A program made the position numbers and the translations under genes. 64,000 nucleotides of DNA from the NCBI GenBank assembly GCA_030144725.1, contig JASKMD010000021.1, positions 3,164,277 through 3,228,276 of the forward strand, given 5' to 3'. The stretch is from Haematococcus lacustris. Taxonomy: Eukaryota > Chlorophyta > Chlorophyceae > Chlamydomonadales > Haematococcaceae. The notes under the pieces were generated by a model. That model searched no databases. It was not told the origin of the DNA and saw only the letters and a program-made list of their open reading frames with translations. Shown here in pieces: positions 30,111 through 39,900 of the stretch (its first letter is position 1; the number at the start of each line of letters is the position of its first letter).

Positions 30111-31320
30111 ATAGTAGGGGCACTGTAGCACCTACCTACCTTTTGGCTGCTGAGTGAAGGGGGGGGGAGTGGAAGAGTGAAGGCGGGGAGGGGGGGTAGA
30201 TGTGGAAGGCGGGAGGTGGGAGGCAGGGAGGCGGGAGACGGGGAGGCGGGAGGCAGGGAGGCGGGAGGTGGGGAGGCGGGAGGCTCAACCGGGTTGGGCT
30301 GGGCGGGGGTGGGGTGGGTTGGGGGCATGGGTTGGGGTGGGTGGGGGCATGGGTTGGGGGCATGGGTTGGGGTGGGTGGGGGCATGGGTGGGGGTGGGGG
30401 CGGGGGAGGATGAATTGGGAGGGGGTGGTTGTGTAGGGGAAAGGGAAGTGGAAGGGAGGTGCCCACTAGACCTGCAACCAAGGGGCGTGCACGTGCGGTA
30501 GGGTGACCAGGCTGGGCACTGTGTTAGCTATCACCGTGGCCTTACCTTTGTGGTTCTCCTGGCCTCCCACCTGCTCACACCAGGCAACATATCCCATGCG
30601 CCAGTGGGGTGGGACTGCGGTGGGGAGTGTAGGGTGTAGGGAAGGGAATGTGGGGTGAGGTGGGGGTTGCGATGCCGCGTCAATCGAAGGGTGGGAGAGG
30701 GGAAGAGGAGGCTTGACAAGTATGGGAGGGGAGAGGGAGGGAGAGGGGGAAGGGAGGGGTGGGAAGAGGGTGGGTGGGGTGGGCTTTCTCCTGGCTGCTG
30801 GGATGTCAGGGGAGAGGTGACGGGGAGGGGGGAAGTGGGGGGTGGGTAGAGGTGGAAGTGGAGGGACGACAAGCTGGGCGTTGGTGGTGGGCGTGGGAAA
30901 GGGGAGGAAAAGGGGATGGGGAAGGGTGTGACGATCAATCCTGCAGCGGGACAAGGGGCATGCTAGCGGTTAAGGTGGGTACAGGGTGCCACATACCTGC
31001 ACCCACCTTTTGCTGGGGTGTGGTGTATATGTGTGTGGGGGGAAGGGGAGGAAGGGGAGGGAAGGGAAGGGGAGGTCCATGTGGAGGGCGAGAGAAGTGG
31101 GGGGGGCATTGATAGTCTTAGGTGTAGGCGAACAAGACCTGCGGCAATGGTGTGACGATTTGTCAACGGAAACAAACATTGGACATGGGTACTTGATGCA
31201 CTCACCATTAGAGTAGGGAGATGTAGAGCTGGCAGATGGAGGGGCAGGTGTAGCAGCCCTCCATTACGGCCCACCTTCCTTTGTTCTCACCTCAGTAGGA
31301 AATGCAGGGTGGGAGAGTAG
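30111..31320. other. G-rich low-complexity region, no gene
   Basis: Successive GGGAGGCGGGAGGC (30200-30290), GGGTTGGGGTGGGTGGGGGCAT (30290-30400) and GGGAGAGGGAGG tracts. Plus strand G-rich throughout. Proline-rich frames on the minus strand are composition artefacts. Confidence 0.6.
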
Positions 31321-31435
31321 GGCTGGGCTGGGCTGGGCTGGGCTGGGCTGGGCTGGGCTGGGCTGGGCTGGGCTGGGCTGGGCTGGGCTGGGCTGGGCTG
31401 GGCTGGGCTGGGCTGGGCTGGGCTGGGCTGGGCTG
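31321..31435. repeat. (GGCTG)23 microsatellite
   Basis: 23 uninterrupted copies of GGCTG. Confidence 0.97.
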
Positions 31436-31479
31436 CAACACAAGGGAGGCAACAGTGGGAACGTTGTGGGAGGTGATGA

Positions 31480-31526
31480 AATGGTGGTGGTGGTGGTGGT
31501 GATGGTGGTGGTGGTGGTGGTGGTGA
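31480..31526. repeat. (GGT)n microsatellite
   Basis: About 15 GGT triplets with one GAT interruption. Confidence 0.95.
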
Positions 31527-31789
31527 GGGGGATATGGAGGGGGTGGTAATCAGGGGGTTACTAGGCGTGATTGTAAGACCTGCAGCAACCAGGTGTGGTA
31601 GCGGTTAGGCTGGATACTAAGGGCTATGCTGCGCAATGCTAGCTCCTTCTAAGCTCTTACCTTGGTCCTAAGCTCTTACCATAGTCCTTCTAGCCTCTTC
31701 GCTGCTCACAACACGTTGCACCTGCCTTGCGTTGGTGCATCAATGCTTGCGATTCACTGCGGAGAATCGTTGTGAGGAAACTGGCCGCG

Positions 31790-32135
31790 AGGCTAGCTGC
31801 GATGCTGGCTGCGAGGCTGGCTGCGAGGCTGGCTGCGAAACTGGCTGCGAGGCTGGCTGCGAGGAAAATGGCTGCGAGGCTGGCTGCGAGGTGAGATCCT
31901 CGCACCGAGCTGCCTCGCAGGTATGCTTCTGCGCTGCTGGACCAGCTGTGTGGCCGCGAGGTTGTGTGGCCGCGAGTATGTGGCTGCGAGTATGGGCTAG
32001 ATGTGGCTGCGATGGGTATGCGTATGCGTATGGGTAACCTCGTGCGATGCCATCTGTGGACCAGCTGTGTGGCCGCGAGGTTGATTGCCGAGTATGTGGC
32101 TGCGAGTATGGGCTAGATGTGGCTGCGAGTATGGG
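31790..32135. repeat. GGCTGCGAG minisatellite
   Basis: Degenerate units of GGCTGCGAGGCT, GTGGCTGCGAGTATG and similar. A segment with CTGTGTGGCCGCGAGGTTG and TATGGGCTAGATGTGGCTGCGA occurs twice (about 31943-32010 and 32063-32130). Confidence 0.8.
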
Positions 32136-32353
32136 TAACCTCGTGCAATGCCATCGCTACAATACCGGCTACACGATGATGCGACTAAGGCACGGGTGTT
32201 GCACGGATGCCTTGAATGCAAGTGAGGTGGTCATTCCGTGCAAGGCAAGCCGCGAAATCTTCGAAGTGCTTGAAGGCATTGCATTCCGTAGTGCATTCCG
32301 TAGTGCATTCCGTAGTGTGTTTCTTAAATGTTACAAGGTGCGAGGGTCCCCCG

Positions 32354-33283
32354 ACAGTACTGTAGACATCTACAGTACTGTAAGTGGTCTCTCGAGGTAC
32401 CTCGAGGTACCTACAGTACTGTAGATGTCTACAGTACTGTAGATGTCTACAGTACTGTAGATGTCTACAGTACTGTAAATGTCTACAGTACTGTAGATGT
32501 CTACAGTACTGTAGATGTCTACAGTACTGTAAGTGGTCTCTCGAGGTACCTCGAGGTACCTACAGTACTGTAGATGTCTACAGTACTGTAGATGTCTACA
32601 GTACTGTAGATGTCTACAGTACTGTAGATGTCTACAGTACTGTAGATGTCTACAGTACTGTAGATGTCTACAGTACTGTAAGTGGTCTCTCGAGGTACCT
32701 CGAGGTACCTACAGTACTGTAGATGTCTACAGTACTGTAGATGTCTACAGTACAGTAGATGTCTACAGTACTGTAGATGTCTACAGTACTGTAGATGTCT
32801 ACAGTACTGTAGACATCTACAGTACTGTAAGTGGTCTCTCGAGGTACCTCGAGGTACCTACAGTACTGTAGATGTCTACAGTACTGTAGATGTCTACAGT
32901 ACTGTAGATGTCTACAGTACTGTAGATGTCTACAGTACTGTAAGTGGTCTCTCGAGGTACCTCGAGGTACCTACAGTACTGTAGATGTCTACAGTACTGT
33001 AGATGTCTACAGTACTGTAGATGTCTACAGTACTGTAGATGTCTACAGTACTGTAGATGTCTACAGTACTGTAGACATCTACAGTACTGTAAGTGGTTTC
33101 TCGAGGTACCTCGAGGTACCTACAGTACTGTAGATGTCTACAGTACTGTAGATGTCTACAGTACTGTAGATGTCTACAGTACTGTAAGTGGTCTCGCGAG
33201 GTACCTCGAGGTACCTACAGTACTGTAGATGTCTACAGTACTGTAGATATCTACAGTACTGTAGATGTCTACAGTACTGTAGC
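32354..33283. repeat. Palindrome array 3 with two-palindrome higher-order repeat
   Basis: Runs of CTACAGTACTGTAG + ATGT (18-bp units) are punctuated by an approx. 29-bp block containing a second palindrome, CTCGAGGTACCTCGAG. The block starts recur at intervals of 149, 149, 149, 113, 149 and 95 bp, differences of exact multiples of 18. The spacer turns to ACAT, the reverse complement of ATGT, in the last interval of some blocks. Confidence 0.95.
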
Positions 33284-33382
33284 ATGGCCGTATCTCACCA
33301 ACCGCGCAAAATCACGAATTTTAGTTTCAACCCCCGATCTTACAATGCCTTCTTTAGACTATGTACCAAGTCCGAGGCTCTG
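33281..33382 (+). repeat. 102-bp direct repeat, copy 1
   Basis: AGCATGGCCGTATCTCACC to GTCCGAGGCTCTG, directly after the palindrome array; copy 2 at 33435-33536 differs at about two positions. Confidence 0.93.
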
Positions 33383-33434
33383 TTCGTGTACTCGCGAGGT
33401 ACCCCGACAGTACTGTAGACCTCTACAGTACTGT

Positions 33435-33536
33435 AGCATGGCCGTATCTCACCAACCGCGCAAAATCACGAATTTTAGTTTCAACCCCCAATCTTACAAT
33501 GCCTTCATTAGACTATGTACCAAGTCCGAGGCTCTG
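33435..33536 (+). repeat. 102-bp direct repeat, copy 2
   Basis: Same 102 bp as 33281-33382. It too follows immediately on palindrome units (33405-33436). The pair looks like one unit of a palindrome-plus-102-bp repeat. Confidence 0.93.
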
Positions 33537-33711
33537 AATCTCAAAAATGCTGTTACTAATTTGCCTGAGTGGATATCTGTGTCAATGCAGCGCTTGCAGT
33601 CCTCAGTTGCTCTGAGCGAGTGTCCAGGCAGCTCTTGTCAGTAAGGAGTGCCACTGTTAGATTGTCCTGAAGCTACTGCAGTTGACGCCGTGCTGAGATG
33701 TTACCCTCGTG

Positions 33712-34723
33712 GTCACCCCCGCCATTGGCTGCACCCCCGTGGCTCAAGAGATAACTTTCTTACTCATTTCTGCACGGATGAGGCCGCCGATTGGTGCGAT
33801 GAGCTGCTTATGGCCTGAATAGAGTGCAGCCAGCCACAGCGATTTGCCGGCTGGCTGGCCCCAACCCGCGACGGACAATTCAAATTTTTAGGTCAGCACG
33901 CGACAGTGCTGCTGCGTCCCAGCACACATCGATACCATCTCCCAAGCTGGGGGCGTGTACACGACGGCGGATTGCTGCTGAACCTGCAATTTCGGAACTT
34001 GCGCGTTACGCCGGGTTGCTGGCCTCCAACCCGCGACGGACATTTAAATTATCAGGTTGCACAGGATGCTTCGATCATTGATGTCTGTGGCTTCCGAGCA
34101 ACCAGGAGCAGCAAAAATATGTCAAAAAGATGTAGAAACTGAGCTGATAACTGTGCCCGCCCACACACATGAAACGGCACACAAATGAAGGCAACGCGTT
34201 TCTGTCGTGATTAAACGTTAGAAGCCCACACAACGAGTCGCACAGAACCGGCAGTACATCATCTGACGTCCTGGTTGGACTGTTAACTGGACAGCAAAAA
34301 GGCCAGAATTTAAAAAATCTGACATGGGGTGACGTGAAACGAGTTCTGTCTTGACGTGACACGAGTTGCACGCTGTTCGGGTACAGGGACAGCCCAGCAC
34401 TCCCAAGCATATCATCAGCACTAGCACTAGCAATTAAACACATGTCAGGGTCCTGCGCCCGACAAGAAATTCAAAATTTTGAAAAGCTGGGCCGCTGAGC
34501 GCGATAGCTATGCGCTGATCACAGCCCCACTAATCAGGCCATTCCCGGCACAACGCGACAGGAATTCTCAACACCCCCGCCCGCCCCGGCACAGGTGCAC
34601 ATCAGCCCGAGCATCCCGCTAGCTTCGCTTTGATGAGCTGCACCGCCCTGCGCAGAAATCGCTGTAAAACTCTTAAAGACCGGTCGAATAGTTATCAGGG
34701 GTACAGCCAATGGCGGGGGTGAC
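33712..34723. mobile_element. Non-autonomous inverted-repeat element A (1012 bp)
   Basis: Ends are GTCACCCCCGCCATTGGCTG and its inverse with one difference in the first 26 bp. Flanked by a perfect 6-bp duplication CTCGTG (33706-33711, 34724-34729). Internally homologous to element B, for example AAGAGATAACTTTCT and GGCCGCCGATTGGTGCGATG. No coding frame with a recognised domain. Confidence 0.9.
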
Positions 34724-34958
34724 CTCGTGCGCTACCAAGAAGCGGCGCAGTTGTGGCACGGTCTCTGAGCCGGAACACGGAGTGGAGAGGTCAGCAGACA
34801 GTCCCAGCGAAGCAGCGCAAGCCAATGCTGCCTTGTAGGCGGAAGTGTTCATTGTGAGGCAAGAGATAGCGGCAGCCTCTGCGTTGACCAATATTTGACG
34901 CGCATGACATTTGAATCTTGCGATGAATGACTCCTCTCAAAGGTCAGGAGTCCTGACT

Positions 34959-35090
34959 CAGGGCACCCATTGTGTTGCTTGAAAGGCTTAGTCGAGAATG
35001 ATGATCCGTAGGCCCTGGTTATGAGCCCGGTCCTCTGCATCCCGGTGCAGCCGCTGCCTGGCCTTGGGGAGTTGGCTGCTGCCTAGCTTG
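34959..35090 (+). repeat. Dispersed repeat, copy 2
   Basis: Matches 7326-7457 in the same orientation with scattered substitutions. Lies between elements A and B and outside both. Confidence 0.7.
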
Positions 35091-35271
35091 AAGTCAGGCA
35101 GAGCCTTGAGCTACCCTCACCACCTCTGTCGCCAGGGGAACTAGCCACATAAATTGAAACCCCCCACAGGCTTATGAACTGCGTACGGTGCCCCCTCCTA
35201 GACCCTGCATTGCCATCACTGCTGAGCAGCACTGCCCTGTCCTCATGCCAACATCGCCCTGCCAGCTCCAG

Positions 35272-36059
35272 GTCACCCCCGCCATTGGCTGCACCCCCAT
35301 GGCTCAAGAGATAACTTTCTAACTCATTTCTGCACGGATGAGGCCGCCGATTGGTGCGATGAGCTGCTAATGGCCTGACTAGAGTTTCGCCAGCCCCAGC
35401 GGTTTGCCGGGTGGCTGGTCACCAACACGGGACGTGATTTGGCGCCACGCATACACTCTTAGAGACCGCTATAGGCAGCCTGGATCCATCGCGGCGTGAA
35501 TGGCGCATCCGAAGTAAATTTTAAAACACGCAGGTTCAGTCCACATGTGACAGCAATATCAAGGTGTTCTAAGCATTAGTGCCTGTGGTTTCTGTGCAGC
35601 TAAACGCAGCTAGAATCAGTCAAAAAGATGCAGAAATTGAGCTGATAACCATGTCGATCTCCACACATGAAACGGCCCACAAATGAAGGCAACGCGTTTC
35701 TGTTCTAAGAACACGCTAGTGATCTACACAAGCAGCCGCACAGAAGTGGCAGTTCATCATTTGACGTCCTGGTTGGACAGTTAACTGGCCGAGAAAAGTG
35801 CCATTTTTAAGGCATTTGACGCGACACGAGTTGCACGCTGTTCGGTTGCAGGGACAGGCCACACGCCATACAAACACTCTCAAACATGTCATCACCAGAA
35901 TTCCCAACACCCTCGCCCGCCCCGGCACAGGTGCACATCAGCCCGAGCAGCCCGCTAGCCTCGCGCTGGTGAGCTGCACAGCGCTGCGCAAGAATCGCTG
36001 AAAAACTCTTAAAGATTAGTCGGATAGTTATCAGGGGTGCAGCCAATGGCGGGGGTGAC
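35272..36059. mobile_element. Non-autonomous inverted-repeat element B (788 bp)
   Basis: Ends GTCACCCCCGCCATTGGCTG on both sides, inverted and identical over about 26 bp. Flanked by a perfect 6-bp duplication CTCCAG (35266-35271, 36060-36065). Shares its left about 150 bp and right about 170 bp, plus parts of the middle, with element A. Confidence 0.92.
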
Positions 36060-36065
36060 CTCCAG

Positions 36066-36950
36066 CCTTTTGTGTTTATGTGGCTGTCACAACAGCTGGG
36101 TCGCCATGGGAGCTGGCTTCACTGCAGCAAGAGGCTCCATTGCAGGTGCTGCTGGGCCAGGGCGATCCCGGCGGGCCCCGCATCACATCACATCACATGC
36201 CAATTTGAGTCGTCATTGAAGAGTACTCTATCCAGGGATACGCGCCACGTGACTGTAATACCGCGGCGTTTTGCTTACCAGGGACGGTTGTTCCGTTACC
36301 TGAAACCGGCTGAGATCTGCACCATTAAAAGAATACTACAAGCAGGGCAATAGTGACAACATCCTCCAATAACATCGAGGCTAGTTGGCATGTGGGGCCG
36401 AGTTCGGTAGCAGGTCAACACCCCACACTGGATTTATGACAAGAGCCACACACAGAGCTGCACAGAGCCCTGCAAGCCACAGATACACCTCGCAAAGCAT
36501 GGCACGAAAACGTCAGCGTAACCAGCACTTACACGATGCGTCAGGTTTGCTTTTCTACGAGGAGGCTGTGTGTCGTGAGACACACTGCCCATCTACACAA
36601 ACGCTAGAATATATGTATAGCCAGATATGAATTGTCAACCCATCTATGTACAACTATCATGTCACAGATTCTCGCCGGCCACACCTATGACCACCTTGTC
36701 CAAGTGCCAAAGCAGGCCCCCATGCAATCGACCAGGACCCCACACCGGCCTCCTGCCAACTCCCTGCCACCTGACCCATCTGCAAGCGCTGTCGCCCTCT
36801 CTGCCGCACGCAGGACACCCTCAACGTCATGTTACCCAGAGACGAGCCACTGAACATGTGCGGTGCAGCAATGCCCGTTGGTGAGCACCATGTGATCCTG
36901 ATGATGATGACGATGACAATGATGCTGACAGATCAAACACACCTGGGCTG
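36066..36950. other. Intergenic / 3' flank of the CNNM gene
   Basis: No gene recognised. On the minus strand this lies beyond the CNNM stop codon and should contain its 3' UTR. Confidence 0.45.
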
Positions 36951-39900
36951 TTACAGTGACGTTGCAGAGGAGCTGTAGGACCTGGCCGTCAACAGCGGTT
37001 CATGCGCCTCCTGCCCTGGCCTCGCTAGGGGCCTGCCCTGCTGCCCCTGGCCCCAGTCCTGCACACCAACCCCCTGGTGCATGCCCATGCCCAGCAGACG
37101 GCCCAGCCCTGGCAGCCCTGAGGTCAGGCCGGAGCTGGGCAGGGGCGCCAGGGCAGCGCTGCTAGTGCCCAAGCTGCCCAGTGGGCCGGCAGCGTCAGGG
37201 GCCTGGCCCTGCCCCTGGCAGGGGCTAGCAAGGCTGCTGTCAGTCAGCTTGCCTAGGGGCACCAGGCTGACGGCGCCGTCCCCACGCTGAAGACCATGAC
37301 CAGGCTCCACCTGCAGCCCCCCCGGCAGCAGCAGCAGCACCACCCGTCACACAGTGCAGCAGCAGGGGCGAGGACAGCAGGGACATGAAACACGTCGGCC
37401 AGCTCAGATCTGAGGCTCGATTCCAGTCCCTTGCGGTGGCTGAGTAGTTGAGTGGCTGCATGTGTGTATTCTTGGCTCCCATCTCACCTGAACGCCTGCT
37501 GCTGTGCTGTGTTGCGGAGTGTTGAGCAGGGCCGGGGGCATGGCACAGCGCTGCACATGAGGAGGCAGGACAGGGAGGGCAGATAGGAGACGCAGTGAGT
37601 GCACACTGTCTGCCCCCACATCTGCTTAGCCTGCTAGACACTATGGACTAGAGTTCATCCTGTGTATTTCTGTGTTGTTCTGTCTGTTCCCACTCTGAAT
37701 TTGCAACCATCTGTAGTCACACTTAGACAATCCCTGCACTTCTGGCCCTGTCCCTGCCTAGCCTGCCGTGTCACAACGGACAGCAGCTTGATCTTCGTGT
37801 TCATGGCTCCTACCCACTCTTGATCTCTAACTACCTTCAGCTAAAGACATTTGACCTGGTCCGTTGCACGCCTGGGCACTTACGTTGGTAGCCAGGCGGC
37901 CCACACGGGGGGTGAACAGCCCGGTGTTGAGCATGCGCTGCAGGCGGGGTGGCAGGGCGCCAACCACTTCTGCAGCGTTGACGCGCGTGGCCTGCAGGCA
38001 ATCGGGCAGCTGGCCAACTAGACAGGCAGGCTGACCAGCAGGGCGACGCCATGGCAAACATGCAAGTGGGCAACTAGGCATGCAGACAAACAAGCAAGCA
38101 GCATGGTCGGCAGCTAGGGTGGCAGTAATAGTTATCATAGTAGTGAATTGGCAGCAGGCCAGCAGGCCGGCAGGTAGACAGGTGCCTTGCCCTGTTGTAG
38201 TGCAAATGTCCATGCTCCCAGTGAGGTGCTGGAGCCGTGCCTGCAGCCCCACCTGAAGGTTGTCCACGTACAGATCTGTCTCATCGATGATCTCCTCTTG
38301 CAACAGCTGCACAACAGTGGCCGCACCATAGGGTCAGAGCCACGGTGTCAAGGACATGGTGATAGCGCCATGGTGGCAGGGCCATGGAGGCAGCAGCATG
38401 GAGGCAGCATGGAGCCATACCAGCCACAATCTAGTCCACAAGCTTGCCACTATGGTCACCCACCCCTCCTTGTACATGAAGATGTCGAGCACATACTGAC
38501 AGCCTTAGAACCCAAGCACCACCCTAACAATGACGAAGGCTGCTGCTGCTCCCTCCCTCCTCCCTGCTGCCTTGCCCAGCATCCCGCATATCATCAGGCT
38601 ATCAACAGTGCCACCATCGGAATCACCATCACATGGCATTAGGCAGGGATGCTGCATTGCAAACCAAGCCAGGCGGATAGACTTGCCACGCCCAGGCATC
38701 TCAGCCAAGCCAGTGCCCACCTCCTCTATGACGTCCTCGATGGTGATGATGCCCACTGGGTCACCCTCCTCGCCAGCACCCTGTCCCTCACCCTCGGACT
38801 CCCCGTCTTCAGGAATGGGGCCATCCAGCAGCCGGGCGCCAGTGAGGGCCTCCTCATCATAGCCTGGCCTGCAGCAGCAGCAAGCCCAGGTCGAGGGTAG
38901 GGGCGGAGGATGGATGAGCTGGGGGAGGAGGGGGAGGTGGTGGAGTCAGCGTCAGGGCTGTGCGGTTGGTGAGGGTGAGGTGTGAAGGATACTGGACATT
39001 GAGCTTTAGAGACACTCTGCATATGAGTGACCACCCGCTTTCATCGCCCTACATCACTGCCATGGCGACTGGTCTCCAGCTGAGGCTGGGGTGAGGCATG
39101 GGTGAGGTAGAGCACCCTAGAGCTGCTTGACCCCCAAACTCCTGAGGGTGATGCAGGGGCTGTGGGGGCGGCTGGCCTAGCTGTAGCTTCGTGCTGCCCT
39201 GCCTACTGCTGTTGTTGTCACGTCTGCTGCTATTGCTCTGCCGCTAGCTGCTGCTGCCCCCACTCAGATGCACCCAGGCTACCTGTGGTGGGCAAGCGTG
39301 GAGGTGGAGGTGCCGGAAGAGCCCAGGCGCTTCAGGCTGGCCTGGTGAGGGCGACCTGTGGGGCGAGAGGTAAAGTAGGGAGCTGGCATGGGAGCCAGGA
39401 GCAGGCCCCAAAGGAAGCCAGGGGCAGTGGGGTGAAGCCAGGCTATACAAGGAGGAGGCTGGGCAGGTGCAGTGCGTGGTGGTGCACAGCAGTGAGGGCC
39501 TTCTGTGCACGCAGCGAATCGGCAAGTGCAGCAAGTGGCTGCAGTCACCAGGTAGGCACCAAGCTCTGCACCCCCACCCCTCTCTTTACCCCACCAGCTC
39601 TCCCTCCCCCTACTGAACCCAGTCGCCACACCTTTAGGCTTGCGCTCCATGGAGTGACGCCCTGGGCGGTGGGGGGGGCCCATTTCCCTAGCAGCCTGCA
39701 ACCAGGGTCGTGGAGTAAGGGTGGGCAGCCGGGACACCAAGGCAGCAGATGAGGGCCAGCAGAACAGGGAGGTGGCTGGGGTTGAATGAGTAACGCTTAC
39801 TCCCTTGTGTGGCAAAGGGTCGGATAAGTCAAGGACGCCCCCTCCTCCTCCTCCTCCCCCTCCCCTCCACAGTCATCGTCAGTCCTGCCTTTTCCTCCAG

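Noticed and set aside
28241..30481. 746-codon minus-strand frame and 451- to 557-codon frames on both strands
   Set aside because: They are translations of the 18-bp palindrome unit and the CAG-G5 repeat, which lack stops in several frames. The repeating STVEVY/YCRGLQ-type strings are not proteins.
30136..30954. Proline-rich minus-strand frames of 75-160 codons
   Set aside because: Antisense of a G-rich low-complexity region, with no conserved domain or splice signals.
28483..33283. CRISPR array
   Set aside because: The spaced palindromes have 2-4-bp spacers, not 25-40-bp unique spacers, and the context is eukaryotic.
32047..33644. Series of overlapping 80-180 codon frames in the third palindrome array
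   Set aside because: Same cause: 18-bp periodic sequence without stops, and a new frame starts at each higher-order block.
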